The position numbers were made by a program, and so were the translations under genes. Source: Streptomyces sp. NRRL S-1022 (GTDB lineage Bacteria > Actinomycetota > Actinomycetes > Streptomycetales > Streptomycetaceae). From it: a stretch of DNA of 64,000 nt. Positions 1-8,322 of this stretch are shown piece after piece. The notes below the pieces were generated by a model, which saw only the letters and a list, made by a program, of their open reading frames with translations, ran no database searches and had not been told where the DNA came from. Location of the stretch: positions 1 through 64,000 of the forward strand of contig NZ_JOIU01000035.1 of NCBI RefSeq assembly GCF_000720135.1. Direction: 5' to 3'. Every line of letters begins with the position of its first letter. The first letter of the stretch is position 1.

Positions 1-913
1 GCGGTACGGGGGCCGGGGGCGGGGGCAGCGGTACGGGCGCCGGAGGCGGGGGCGGTGGGGGTGGCTCGTGCAGCTCGAACTCGCCGGTCGCGTGGGCCTT
101 GAGCAGCGGCGGCCACTCCGGACAGCCGTCGGGCCGCAGCGTCTTGAGCCGGTCGCTGCCCGTCACCTTCCCCTCGCTGAGGTACCAGCCCGGGAGCCGC
201 TCCACGGTCGCGACGCAGCGCGCCGAGCCGCCCGGTTCCAGGCTCGGGACGACGTCGCCGCCGGACGCACAGACGATGGCGGGCGGCTGGAGGACGGGGT
301 CGGTGAGCCGGAGGTCGAACACCGTGCGGTCACCGGTGTTGGTCACGTCGTAGAAGACGGTGGCGCGGCCGAGGGTCAGGAACCGGTCCGGGGTTCCGGC
401 GCCGGTCGTCACCGTCTCGGTCAGCTCCAGGTGCCCGCCGACGCCGGCGTATCCGGAACGGGCGGCGGCCCGGGACTCCGTGCCGAGGGAGGGAATGCGG
501 CCGACGGCGGTGACGTCGGCGATCCAGGTGCCCGGCCGGGCGGTGGCCCACGCGGTGCAGGTCGCCGAGTCCAGGCCACGGAGCATCGGAAGGTGGTCGC
601 CGCCGCCGGGGCAGCGGATGTCGGCGTCCGGGAGGCCCGGGTCGTTCACCCGCACGTCGTACAGGTCGGCCCCGGTGCGGTTGATGAGGCGGTACGTCTT
701 CACCAGCGGGCGGCCCACGCGGATGCCGGGGCTGGTCGCCTCCGTACCCGGTCTGGTGTCGACGGCGACCCGGAGGTCCAGCCCCTCGGACCCGGCGCCG
801 TCGGCGACGGCACGCTGCGCCGGTCCGCCGTAGGCGGCCATGAGCAGCGGCAACACGGCGGGAAGACGTGTCCCGAGGGCTCGCCAGCACCTCCCTAACA
901 ATCCTATGAACAC
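1..913 (-). CDS. Secreted DUF11-type repeat protein, C-terminus cut by the window edge
   Basis: The product begins with a probable signal peptide: a basic stretch (GRCWRALGTR), a hydrophobic LPAVLPLLMAA core and a likely cleavage after Ala near AVA. Two similar beta-rich units of about 110 residues follow, each with a cysteine pair and the pattern 'T..N.TG..L.DV.V.DP', as in DUF11/conserved-repeat domains of actinobacterial surface proteins. The last visible part is a long Pro/Val/Ala tail, typical of a wall-spanning region, and it continues beyond base 1. The start is uncertain. GTG at 913 keeps the signal peptide but lacks a clear ribosome site; GTG at 856 and ATG at 841 are shorter options that remove the basic n-region. 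A GGGAGG lies at 895-890 without a start codon correctly placed after it, so a small frame error at the 5' end is possible. Function is structural by inference only. Confidence 0.6.
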   Translation of the reverse strand, partial: MFIGLLGRCWRALGTRLPAVLPLLMAAYGGPAQRAVADGAGSEGLDLRVAVDTRPGTEATSPGIRVGRPLVKTYRLINRTGADLYDVRVNDPGLPDADIRCPGGGDHLPMLRGLDSATCTAWATARPGTWIADVTAVGRIPSLGTESRAAARSGYAGVGGHLELTETVTTGAGTPDRFLTLGRATVFYDVTNTGDRTVFDLRLTDPVLQPPAIVCASGGDVVPSLEPGGSARCVATVERLPGWYLSEGKVTGSDRLKTLRPDGCPEWPPLLKAHATGEFELHEPPPPPPPPAPVPLPPPPAPVP

Positions 914-1011
914 ACGAAAAGGACTAACAGGGCGGTCTGCGGGCGGGCTTCGGCACACGCCGGGCACCGGACGCAACCGTACGAAGATCACTCCGGTGGC
1001 CGCGCGACCGC

Positions 1012-1470
1012 TCAGCTGCCGGGCATCAGGCCCGCCGCGAGCGTGGCCCCCAGTTCCCAGCAGGCCTCGATGCCGGCCTTGCCCGGCTCACCGGTGACGG
1101 TCACCGGCTCGGCCGCCCGGCGCCAGCCGAGGCCGGTGGTGACGGAGTCGACGGCGCGGACGGCGCCGGTGACGTCGTTGCCGCCGTGCACGTAGTAGCC
1201 GAAGGGGCGGCCCCGGGTCTCGTCCAGGCAGGGGTAGTAGATCTGGTCGAAGAAGTGCTTGAGGGCGCCGGACATGTAACCGAGGTTGGCGGGCGTGCCG
1301 AGCAGGTAGCCGTCGGCTTCCAGCACGTCGGAGGCGGTGGCCGACAGGGCCGCCCGGCGTACGACGCGGACGCCCTCGATGTCCGGTGTCGTCGCGCCCG
1401 ACACGACGGCCTCGAACAGGGCCTGGCAGTGCGGCGAGGGGGTGTGATGGACGATCAGCAGGGTAGGCAC
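1012..1470 (-). CDS. NAD(P)H-dependent FMN reductase / flavodoxin-fold protein
   Basis: This 152-residue product begins PTLLIVHHTPS, the first strand and phosphate-binding loop of a flavodoxin fold. It carries the family pattern ADGYLLGTPANLGYMSGALK followed by HFFDQ, as in NADPH-dependent FMN reductases and WrbA-like proteins, where these residues hold FMN. A likely cytosolic flavin-dependent quinone or flavin reductase; the substrate cannot be read. The GTG start at 1470 has AGGG about eight bases upstream; a GTG three codons earlier (1479) is possible. It stands alone, divergent from the methyltransferase gene at 1572. Confidence 0.78.
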   Translation of the reverse strand: MPTLLIVHHTPSPHCQALFEAVVSGATTPDIEGVRVVRRAALSATASDVLEADGYLLGTPANLGYMSGALKHFFDQIYYPCLDETRGRPFGYYVHGGNDVTGAVRAVDSVTTGLGWRRAAEPVTVTGEPGKAGIEACWELGATLAAGLMPGS

Positions 1471-1571
1471 AAGCGGCACCCTGCCGTGCGTCCGCCACCC
1501 GTGGCAAACGGCGGGCGGGCCGCGGCGGCGTCGCGAGGGGCACGCCGCCGGGGGTGGCGGGAGGAGTCGTG

Positions 1572-2231
1572 GTGACCGAGGAGGACCACCGGACCGAGGA
1601 GGAGCGCCGGGCACCGGCCGCCGTGGTGTTCGACGCGCTGGGGCTGGACTACGAGCGGGCGTTCGCCGGCTCCGCACCGCACCGGGCGTCGCTCGGCCGG
1701 CTGCTGGAGCTGCTGGCGCCCGGCAGCAGGGTGCTGGACGTGGGCAGCGGGACGGGACGGCCGACCGCGGGGACACTGGCCGAGGCCGGTCACCGGGTGG
1801 TCGGCGTCGATGTCTCCCCGGTCATGGTCGAGCTGGCCGCCCGGCAGGTGCCCGGCGCCGAGTTCCGGCTCGCCGACATCCGAGAGGCGACGGTGCCGGA
1901 GGCCTCCTTCGACGCCGCGTGCGCCTACTTCTCGCTGCTCCAGATGACCCGCGCCGAACAGGCCGCGGTGGTGGCGAAGCTGGCCCGGGCGGTGCGGCCC
2001 GGCGGACTGGTCGCGCTGGCCACCGTGCCCCTGGACGTGGAGGACGTCGAGGGTGTCTTCATGGGTCAGCCGGTGCGGGTGACGAGCTTCGCCGCGGAGG
2101 CGTTCACCGGGCTGGTGTCCGGGGCGGGCCTGACGGTGCTGTCCGAGGAGCACGAGGTGTTCACCCCGGCCCATCCCGAGGCCGTGCCCGAGCCGCATCT
2201 GTTCGTCCTCGCCCGGCGTGCGGCGCGGTGA
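1572..2231 (+). CDS. Class I SAM-dependent methyltransferase
   Basis: The 219-residue product has the Rossmann motif I VLDVGSGTG at about residues 54-62, the acidic end of strand 2 (VVGVDVS), and a motif II/III region with the conserved FDAACAYFSLLQM and RPGGLVAL segments. This is the Methyltransf_11/25 layout of a small-molecule methyltransferase. The substrate is not evident. GTG at 1572 is chosen because GGGAGGAG sits five bases upstream; another GTG lies directly before it at 1569. The gene is divergent from the FMN reductase and has no obvious partner. Confidence 0.8.
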   Translation: MTEEDHRTEEERRAPAAVVFDALGLDYERAFAGSAPHRASLGRLLELLAPGSRVLDVGSGTGRPTAGTLAEAGHRVVGVDVSPVMVELAARQVPGAEFRLADIREATVPEASFDAACAYFSLLQMTRAEQAAVVAKLARAVRPGGLVALATVPLDVEDVEGVFMGQPVRVTSFAAEAFTGLVSGAGLTVLSEEHEVFTPAHPEAVPEPHLFVLARRAAR

Positions 2232-2321
2232 CACGGCCCCCGGGCGGTGAGCCGTATTCCCGTTCGGCGTTGTCGGTGCCCTCGGTTACAGTGACGGCTC
2301 GGAACCGAAGGGGAGGCGACG

Positions 2322-3044
2322 GTGCAGGTCAGTGTGGGGACCGTGGGGGGCCGTGTGGTCGCGGCGGCGGCGCTCGCCGCACTGCTCGGCGGCTGCGCGG
2401 GCTCGGCGGACGGCGACGGCAAGAAGGCCGCGGGCGCCTCGGCGGACGCCGCGGGCGGGGCGGCCGGGGGCGCGGGTGCGAAGAGCCCGGCTGCGGCACG
2501 CGGCGGCACGGTCGGCGCGGCCGGCTCGGCCTGCGAACTGCCCGTCAGCTTCGCCCTCGCCAGGCACTGGAAGCCCGAGTCCGTCGACGCCGGCAAGGAG
2601 CTGTCCAAGTCCTCGAAGGGCGGGGAGGGCGAGGACGGCGACCTGAACGGGGCCCTCGCCGACGCCTTCCTCCGCCAGGGACCGGTCACCGCGGCCTGCG
2701 AGATCGACGCCAAGCCGGCCGGCAACATCGGCTTCCTGCGCGTGTGGACCGGCAAGCCCGGCGACACGGACACGGCCGGTGTGCTGCGCGCGTTCGTCGC
2801 CGCCGAGGACAACGTCAGCAAACCGAAGTACCACTCCTTCAAGACCGGCGGCGGCGTCGACGCCGTCGAGGTGGAGTACCTCTACACGAGCAAGCTCCTG
2901 GACGAGACCAAGAAGGAGAGCGCCTTCGCGGTCGCCACGCCCGACGGTCCGGTCGTCCTGCACCTCGGCGGCATGGACACCCAGGAGCACGAGGAGATGC
3001 GGCCCGCGTACGAACTCGCCAAGGCGACCCTCCGGCTGGCATGA
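2322..3044 (+). CDS. Putative lipoprotein of unknown function
   Basis: The N-terminus is a lipoprotein signal: hydrophobic VVAAAALAA then the lipobox LLGGC with the lipidated cysteine at about residue 25. A low-complexity Ala/Gly/Lys linker (about residues 26-65) follows, then a folded domain of about 170 residues with two cysteines (SACELP and TAACEID) that may form a disulfide. It is probably anchored on the outer face of the membrane. The start is well supported by AAGGGGAGG five bases before the GTG. I do not recognise the globular domain. Similar short lipoproteins with acidic/charged domains are common in Streptomyces. Confidence 0.78.
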   Translation: MQVSVGTVGGRVVAAAALAALLGGCAGSADGDGKKAAGASADAAGGAAGGAGAKSPAAARGGTVGAAGSACELPVSFALARHWKPESVDAGKELSKSSKGGEGEDGDLNGALADAFLRQGPVTAACEIDAKPAGNIGFLRVWTGKPGDTDTAGVLRAFVAAEDNVSKPKYHSFKTGGGVDAVEVEYLYTSKLLDETKKESAFAVATPDGPVVLHLGGMDTQEHEEMRPAYELAKATLRLA

Positions 3045-3065
3045 GGCCGGCCGCCCCGCGCCCGC

Positions 3066-3698
3066 TCAGTCCGGTGCCGTGGACCGGCCCAGGTAGGTGA
3101 GCGGCCCGGCGTCCGCGACCGGGATGCGGTGGAAGCCGGTCCGGTCGTAGAACGCGCGGGCCTCGGTGTTCGCGGTCACCATGCCGAGGTGAACCGCCTG
3201 GACCCCCTGTCCGTGCAGGGCGTCCAGGAAGGTGCGCATCAGGCGGCGGCCGTAGCCCCGCCTCTGCCAGGCCGGCAGCAGGTCGATGTGCAGATGGGCC
3301 GGGTAGCCGGCGAGTTCGGGGACGAGCATCCGTTCCGGGTGGTGCAGGAGCCGGACCAGCTCCTCGGTGGGCGTCCGGGGCGGCCCGGCGGGCTCCGGAT
3401 AACGGTCGGACAGCCGGGGGATCCAGTCCCGCCGGAAGTCCTCGACGAAACGTTCGGTGTCGGCGGTGCCGACGATGTACCCCACGGCCCGGCCCGTGCC
3501 GGCGTCCAGGACGAAGGCGAGGTCCGGGTCGAAGTGGCAGTACGGCTCGGCGAAGAGCGACGGCATGAGGCGCTGGTCGGGGTAGATCGCCCGGGAGTCG
3601 CCCCCCAGGTGCGCGGTGCGGACGCAGACGTCGGCCACGGCGTCGCGGTCGGCGGGGTGGTAGGGCCGTATCACGGCGCCCTGGGAAGAGCTCGGCAT
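3066..3698 (-). CDS. GNAT-family N-acetyltransferase
   Basis: The 210-residue product starts VIRPYHPADRDAVADVC, the usual first strand and helix of GNAT enzymes. It has the acetyl-CoA pyrophosphate loop QRRGYGRRLM (motif A, R/Q-x-x-G-x-G/A) and the C-terminal motif 'NTEARAFYDRTGF' that closes the fold. It would transfer an acetyl group from acetyl-CoA to an unknown amine. A longer reading frame extends upstream, but the ATG at 3698 places the GNAT fold correctly and excludes the terminator hairpin at 3729-3774. It is separated from the upstream DUF1996 gene by that hairpin, so it is probably transcribed alone. Confidence 0.85.
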   Translation of the reverse strand: MPSSSQGAVIRPYHPADRDAVADVCVRTAHLGGDSRAIYPDQRLMPSLFAEPYCHFDPDLAFVLDAGTGRAVGYIVGTADTERFVEDFRRDWIPRLSDRYPEPAGPPRTPTEELVRLLHHPERMLVPELAGYPAHLHIDLLPAWQRRGYGRRLMRTFLDALHGQGVQAVHLGMVTANTEARAFYDRTGFHRIPVADAGPLTYLGRSTAPD

Positions 3699-3728
3699 AC
3701 AGGCATCCTGGCGGTTTGGGAGCGCTCC

Positions 3729-3774
3729 CACAAGGGTGGGGCCGCCGTGCCGGTACGGCGGCCCCACCCTTGTG
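3729..3774. terminator. Strong intergenic hairpin terminator
   Basis: A perfect 19-bp inverted repeat (arms 3729-3747 and 3756-3774, eight-base loop) starts six bases past the stop codon of the DUF1996 gene. There is no T-run, as is usual for Streptomyces terminators. It most likely ends transcription of the minus-strand surface-protein gene ahead of the GNAT gene. Confidence 0.8.
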
Positions 3775-3779
3775 ACGGT

Positions 3780-5885
3780 TCAGTAGCGCAGGCGCCTGGC
3801 CCGCAGGAGCATGAACAGGCCGGACAGGGCGAGCAGCGTGCCGATCGCCCCGGGCCACAACCGGGCTCCCGTCTGCGCCAAGCCGCCCTGTGCGGCCTGG
3901 GATCCGGAGCGCGCGGACGACGGCGGAGCGAAGGCCGCCGCGGTGACCTGGCCGGGAGCGGAGGAGGCGGGCACAGAGGAGACCGGCGCGGAGGAGACGG
4001 CTGCGGAGGAGACGGGCGCGGACGGGGAAGGCGTCGGGCGGCCCGCTGCCGAACGAGCCGGCGTGACACGGGGACGGGCGGACTCGGCCGGTGCGGCCTT
4101 GTCGTCCGTGTCGTGCTTGGTGGTGCGGGCCGGTGCGGTCGTCGCGTCGTGGCGCGGTACCTCGGCGGACCGGGAGGCCGCGGGCGGCGCGGAGGCGGAG
4201 GCGCCGCTCCGGCCGGGCTGCCCGGCGGAACCGTCACCGGGCTGCGCACTGGAACCGTCGCCGGACTGCTGGGCACCGCCGTCGCCCGGCTGTTCGGTGG
4301 AACCGTCACCGGGGGCGGCGGAGCCCGGACTCGCGGTGGGAGCCGCGGTGGGAGCCGCCGTCGTACCGGAGCCGTCCCCGGCCGAGGGGCCGCAGGTGCG
4401 GCCCGTGTTGATGCAGTCGACCATCTCGCGCATCAGGTCCTCGTCGAAGACGTTGATGAAGTCGCCGTGGTCGGTGACGGGCTTGTGCAGCTGTTCCGGG
4501 AAGGAGTCCACCGCGAACAGCGGGACCGTCCGGCCGCCGTCCGCGAGGCTCGGCGCGTCGACGTCGTAGACGATGCGCTGGACCAGCTGGGGAATGGGCC
4601 GGAAGCCGGCCGGGCAGGAGCCGTCGACGGCGGTGAAGGCCACGTGGGTCCGGTGGTTGGCGCTGTCGATGTTGCGGCCGTCCCAGCAGCTCTGGAACCG
4701 GAAGGTGCGCACGACGTCGCTGCCCCGCGGGCACAGCGGGTACTTGTCCTTCAGCTGCCGGTCCTCGTAACCGGTGCAGCTCCAGGAGGCGTTGGCGTTG
4801 CCGGGGCCGTTGACGAAGGCCTTGGCGTCGCCGGTGATGATGCGCAGCAGGCGCGGCATGGCCGTGACCTGGCCGAGCGGGTTGCCGACGAAGGTCAGCG
4901 TCACCTGCTTGGGCGTCACGATCCGGCCCGCGTTGCCCTCCGTACCGCCGCCCGGCGCCCCGGCGTCCCGCTCCTGGGTGCCGTTCTGCAGGCGCAGCAC
5001 CGGCCAGTAGTACGTGGACCTGTCACCCTGGTCCACGCAACTGGTGCCGGCCTGCGCCAGGTCATCGTCGCTCGCGAACGCGTTGTTCGCCTGGTTGCCC
5101 ACGTAGTCGTGGAAGTGGTGGGCGCCGTTGGAGACGCCGGGGGCGACGATGACGTTGTCGGAGTTGAACAGGCCGTTCGCGTTGACCCCGCAGTCGGAGG
5201 TGAAGGTGCCGCGCGAGGCGCCGGCCTGCGGCGGCGGGGCCGGTGCGGCGGGCGGTACGGCGGTGATGTCCGCGTAGTCGGAGACGACGGGCCCGTTGCC
5301 GCCCTGCCCCGCGCCGCCCTGGCCCGTGCCGGTCTGCCCCTGCCCCGCGCCGGTCTGCCCTTGAGCGTCGCCGCCCTGCCCGCCGTCACCCGCCGGCGTG
5401 CCGGTGGCCTGGCCGGTGTCGCCGGGGCGCAGGGTGCAGGCGGCCAGGGAATCCAGGCCCTGCGGACGCTCCCCCGCCCGGTCGATGGCGTCGGCTATCC
5501 GCCCGATGGACGCCGACCGCTGCTCCTTCAACGGCTGCATGATCGTGGCGTCGAGGGAGCCGGCGTCCGGGCCGCCGGCCTGCTGGAGCTGTCGGTAGGC
5601 CGCCGCCGTCTGCTGGTCGAGGCGGGCGAGTTCACGGTCGACGTCCGCGCGGGCCGCGTCCGGTACGGCCGTCAGCCGGCCGCCGACGTCGGGGCAGTCG
5701 ACGGTCGCCATGCCCGTGGACCGGACGTGCCCGGTGGTGTCCGTACCGGAACCGTCACCCCAGCCCTCGCTGGCCGAGGCATAGACGTTCGCCGCCACGA
5801 GCCCGGCGCCGCCCAGCATCAGGGAGACCGCGGCGAGGGTCGCGCGTCGTGCGCGGGTCGGGCGTCTGCGGCTGTTGCGTACCAA
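3780..5885 (-). CDS. DUF1996 surface protein with LAQTG sortase sorting signal
   Basis: The 701-residue product has a basic, hydrophobic signal peptide (RRATLAAVSLMLGGAGLVAA). An alpha-helical stretch rich in Gln/Ala follows (about 75-150), then a Gly/Gln-rich linker. The DUF1996 domain covers about 225-470, with its typical HFHDYVGN, SCWDGRNIDS and FINVFDED segments. After it come about 200 residues of Ser/Pro/Ala/Gly linker and, at the C-terminus, LAQTG, a hydrophobic helix and the basic tail RARRLRY. LAxTG is the signal for class E sortases in Streptomyces, so the protein is predicted to be joined to peptidoglycan with DUF1996 displayed outside. DUF1996 is of unknown biochemical role. No sortase gene is in the window. 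The gene is monocistronic, ended by the hairpin at 3729. Confidence 0.9.
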   Translation of the reverse strand: MVRNSRRRPTRARRATLAAVSLMLGGAGLVAANVYASASEGWGDGSGTDTTGHVRSTGMATVDCPDVGGRLTAVPDAARADVDRELARLDQQTAAAYRQLQQAGGPDAGSLDATIMQPLKEQRSASIGRIADAIDRAGERPQGLDSLAACTLRPGDTGQATGTPAGDGGQGGDAQGQTGAGQGQTGTGQGGAGQGGNGPVVSDYADITAVPPAAPAPPPQAGASRGTFTSDCGVNANGLFNSDNVIVAPGVSNGAHHFHDYVGNQANNAFASDDDLAQAGTSCVDQGDRSTYYWPVLRLQNGTQERDAGAPGGGTEGNAGRIVTPKQVTLTFVGNPLGQVTAMPRLLRIITGDAKAFVNGPGNANASWSCTGYEDRQLKDKYPLCPRGSDVVRTFRFQSCWDGRNIDSANHRTHVAFTAVDGSCPAGFRPIPQLVQRIVYDVDAPSLADGGRTVPLFAVDSFPEQLHKPVTDHGDFINVFDEDLMREMVDCINTGRTCGPSAGDGSGTTAAPTAAPTASPGSAAPGDGSTEQPGDGGAQQSGDGSSAQPGDGSAGQPGRSGASASAPPAASRSAEVPRHDATTAPARTTKHDTDDKAAPAESARPRVTPARSAAGRPTPSPSAPVSSAAVSSAPVSSVPASSAPGQVTAAAFAPPSSARSGSQAAQGGLAQTGARLWPGAIGTLLALSGLFMLLRARRLRY

Positions 5886-6074
5886 GGTCGTCCCCTGTGT
5901 GTGAGCACCGGTCGGGCATGGAGTTCCCCGGCTTCATACGGGAGCGGGAGTCACCGTGTTCAACGGAATCTCGAATTCACCGGGATCTCACAGGAAACCA
6001 TGGCTCGCGCCCCTTCCCTGCCGAACGTCTCAGCGAACATCACGAATATGTATCGGACATTTCACACCTCAACC

Positions 6075-6104
6075 TTCACACGAGCCACACACGTTGGCTA
6101 GGTT
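6075..6104 (+). promoter_or_regulatory. Candidate vegetative promoter of the NlpC/P60 gene
   Basis: TTCACA (6075-6080) and TAGGTT (6099-6104) are separated by 18 bases and lie in the most A/T-rich part of this intergenic region. They predict a start near 6111 and a leader of about 70 bases that can fold CGGG/CCCG and TGCCC/GGGCA hairpins before GGAAGGAG. Confidence 0.45.
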
Positions 6105-6181
6105 GACGCGAGGCCGCCGCCCGGGTCTGTCCCGGCGAGCCGCTCAACTGCCCTGCGGGGCAAGGAAGGAGCACGTCTTCC

Positions 6182-7981
6182 ATGGCGCCGGAGAGCCGCG
6201 ACGAGGTTCGGCAGCGGATCGCATCCCTCTACGATCAGGCGGAGAACGACACCGGGAACTTCAACGCGACCCGGGCGATGGCCGCCCGCACACGGTCCCG
6301 TGGTGTCCCGCTGGCCAAGCGGACGGGCCGGCGTCCGGATCCGGGGCTCGAAGAGATCGCCCGGCAGTGGTTCGACGCGGCCCGCGCCAAGCTCGGCCCG
6401 ACCGTCCCGGCCGCACTGCCCGCCGACCGGCTTCCCGACGTCCCCGTGACGTCCGGGCGTTCATGGGGCCGGACCGGCGGTCCGTCCGGGGGTGAGCGGG
6501 AGGTCCGGGCACTCCCCGCCGGCGGGGACGCCCTCGCCCTTCCGGGTGGGGAGCGGCCGGCCCTGCCGTCCGCCGAGCGGCCCGAGGCCCTTGAGCGGGG
6601 CGCCAGCGCGGTGGCCGAACTGACGGCCGGCTCACCGGCGGACCCGCCGGGCCGGCCCACGCAGGCCCCGCAGAGCGGGCAGTTCGCGCTGCCGGGTGCG
6701 ACGGGCCCCGAACTGCCGGGGCATGCGGTGGCGTTGCCCGGCGCCGGTACGGCGGAACCGGGCGACTGGGGCACGCCCGGCCCGGTGAGCTACGCCGCCC
6801 TGCCGGCTGCTGCGGGGCCGGGCGCACCGGGAGCCGCCGCTCAGGCACCGTGGGCAACCGCGGTCCAGGGAGAACCGGGAGCCGCGGGCCCGTCGGCGAC
6901 GGCGGCTCTGCTGCCGACGGGAGGTGCGGACCTTCCGCGGCCTGAGGCTCCGGGTCTGCTGCCGACGGGAGGTGCGGACCTTTTGCGGCCTGAGGCTCCG
7001 GGTCTGCTGCCGGGGGCAGCGATGCAGCTGCCGGGGGCAGCGTCGGCTCAGGTGGCGACGGGGGCTGCGCTGCCGATGGCGCACCCGGTCCCGGCGCCGA
7101 CGGGAGCCCCGGTCGAGATAACGACGGGGGTTGCGGTGCCGCTGCCCACGACGGCCCCGACCCACGTGCCGGCGGGGGCCGCGGTGCAGCTGCCGGGGAC
7201 AGCCACCGCTCAGGTGCCGGCGGGGGCCGCGGCGCAGTTGCCCAGGACGCTGCCCGGTACCGACGTGCCCGGACGCCTCTCCCCCACCGCCTCCAAGTCC
7301 GGCGCCCGGTGGAAACTGGGCAGGGCACGCGACCTGCTGTCCCTGGGGGCCGCTCGGACCAGCTTCCCCGGCATCGCGGTACAGCCGGAATGGGCGCCCG
7401 GGACCCAGGAGGTGCGGCAACCCGCCGTGGCCGAGGCCACGGGACAGTGGCGGCAGCCTCAGTGGACGGCGACGCCGGCCACGGACGCTCCGCCGGCCGC
7501 GCCCATCGCCTCCTTGACCGACACCGGTTCCCTCACCGCGCTCACCGCCCTCACCGACACCGGTTCCTACGCCGTCCCCGCCGCTGCCCCTGCCGCCGCA
7601 CCCGCACCCGAGTCGCCGCGCGCCCTCCGGGCCGCGAAGGCCATCGCGTTCGCCCGGGCGCAGATCGGGAAGCCCTGTGTCTGGGGTGCGATGGGACCGG
7701 GCTCGTACGACTGCTCCAGCCTCACCCAGGCGGCCTGGCGGGCGGCCGGCGTCACGCTGCCGCGCGCGGCGCACGAGCAGGCGCTGGCCGGCACGCCGGT
7801 GACGCTCGCCGGTATCGAACCCGGTGACCTGGTCCTCTTCTTCGACGACGACCGGCACGTGGGCCTGCACGTCGGCGACGGCATGATGGTCCACGCCCCG
7901 GGGCCGGGGTCGTCCGTCCGCGAGGAGTCGGTCTACGGTGCCGGCGAGGCGGCCATCCACCGGATCGTCCGGCCGGCCTGA
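6182..7981 (+). CDS. NlpC/P60 cell-wall hydrolase with long low-complexity linker
   Basis: The product is 599 residues. The C-terminal ~120 residues form an NlpC/P60 domain: the catalytic cysteine is in YDCSSLTQAAW, the histidine in RHVGLHVGDG, and VHAP follows. Such enzymes cut the D-glutamyl-mDAP bond of peptidoglycan stems. An N-terminal helical segment (DEVRQRIASLYDQAENDTGNFNATRAM) resembles the coiled-coil of other Streptomyces NlpC proteins. The ~400 residues between are Pro/Ala/Gly-rich with repeated LPGA, ATAQVPAGA and LLPTGGAD units. I see no signal peptide at the ATG, which is unusual for a wall hydrolase. Export could need another start, another pathway or an intracellular role. 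GGAAGGAG lies ten bases before the ATG. Confidence 0.85.
   Translation: MAPESRDEVRQRIASLYDQAENDTGNFNATRAMAARTRSRGVPLAKRTGRRPDPGLEEIARQWFDAARAKLGPTVPAALPADRLPDVPVTSGRSWGRTGGPSGGEREVRALPAGGDALALPGGERPALPSAERPEALERGASAVAELTAGSPADPPGRPTQAPQSGQFALPGATGPELPGHAVALPGAGTAEPGDWGTPGPVSYAALPAAAGPGAPGAAAQAPWATAVQGEPGAAGPSATAALLPTGGADLPRPEAPGLLPTGGADLLRPEAPGLLPGAAMQLPGAASAQVATGAALPMAHPVPAPTGAPVEITTGVAVPLPTTAPTHVPAGAAVQLPGTATAQVPAGAAAQLPRTLPGTDVPGRLSPTASKSGARWKLGRARDLLSLGAARTSFPGIAVQPEWAPGTQEVRQPAVAEATGQWRQPQWTATPATDAPPAAPIASLTDTGSLTALTALTDTGSYAVPAAAPAAAPAPESPRALRAAKAIAFARAQIGKPCVWGAMGPGSYDCSSLTQAAWRAAGVTLPRAAHEQALAGTPVTLAGIEPGDLVLFFDDDRHVGLHVGDGMMVHAPGPGSSVREESVYGAGEAAIHRIVRPA
6908..7003 (+). repeat. 48-bp tandem duplication inside the NlpC/P60 linker
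   Basis: Two adjacent, nearly identical 48-base units (6908-6955 and 6956-7003) encode the 16-residue motif LLPTGGADLxRPEAPG twice. The shorter LPGAA/GTATAQVPAGA repeats follow. The duplication preserves the frame and lengthens the linker only. Confidence 0.85.
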
Positions 7982-7987
7982 CCGGGG

Positions 7988-8154
7988 TCAGCCGCGGCGT
8001 CGCCGGGCGCGCATGCTCTCGTAGTGGTCGAGAAGGGGTCTCCTCCACGGGGAGCTGTTGCCGACGCGGAACCGGATGCCGAGGTGTCTGCGATGTAGTC
8101 CTGGGTGAGGCCGAAGGCGGCACCCAGGACCCGGTCGGGTGCGGGACGTCTCAT
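7988..8154 (-). pseudogene. Possible frameshifted remnant of a small gene
   Basis: On the minus strand an ATG at 8154 opens a natural-looking sequence (VLGAAFGLTQDYIAD). From about 8083 the neighbouring frame continues more naturally (IRFRVGNSSPW, then RRPLLDHYESMRARRRRG and stop at 7988). The two halves read as one protein of about 55 residues broken by a one-base shift. I do not recognise the family, and chance cannot be excluded at this length. A plus-strand fragment, DVIASAAPIVGDKARLGEA with stop, overlaps at about 8155-8212, so only one interpretation can be right. Confidence 0.25.
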
Positions 8155-8259
8155 GGAACGACGTCATCGCCTCGGCCGCCCCGATCGTCGGCGATAAGGC
8201 ACGACTGGGGGAGGCATAAGATCACCTTATGAGGTCATAGACCGGACCCGCGTACCAAG

Positions 8260-8278
8260 TAAGGTCTGCCTTAGTTTA
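8260..8278. promoter_or_regulatory. Iron-box-like (DtxR/IdeR/DmdR) site upstream of the ferredoxin-NADP reductase gene
   Basis: TAAGGTCTGCCTTAGTTTA matches the IdeR/DmdR consensus TWAGGTWAGSCTWACCTWA at 15 of 19 positions and lies 44 bases before the start codon. It also contains the inner palindrome TAAGG-TCTG-CCTTA. It suggests iron-dependent repression of the downstream gene. The inference rests on the consensus as I remember it. Confidence 0.5.
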
Positions 8279-8322
8279 GGCTTCGTGATCAGTCACCCAT
8301 TCGCCTCGAAGGGAACCTGATC

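Noticed and set aside
3129..6101. A 990-codon plus-strand open frame opposite the GNAT and DUF1996 genes
   Set aside because: It reads as antisense to two genes with clear motifs and is low in complexity. The same pattern repeats at many other long antisense frames.
6105..6181. A ydaO/c-di-AMP riboswitch before the NlpC/P60 gene
   Set aside because: Such riboswitches precede some actinobacterial wall hydrolases, but this leader is only about 70 bases and lacks the conserved ydaO core sequences as I know them.
8155..8213. A plus-strand C-terminal gene fragment (DVIASAAPIVGDKARLGEA)
   Set aside because: It has no usable start and overlaps a competing minus-strand remnant; kept only as an alternative.
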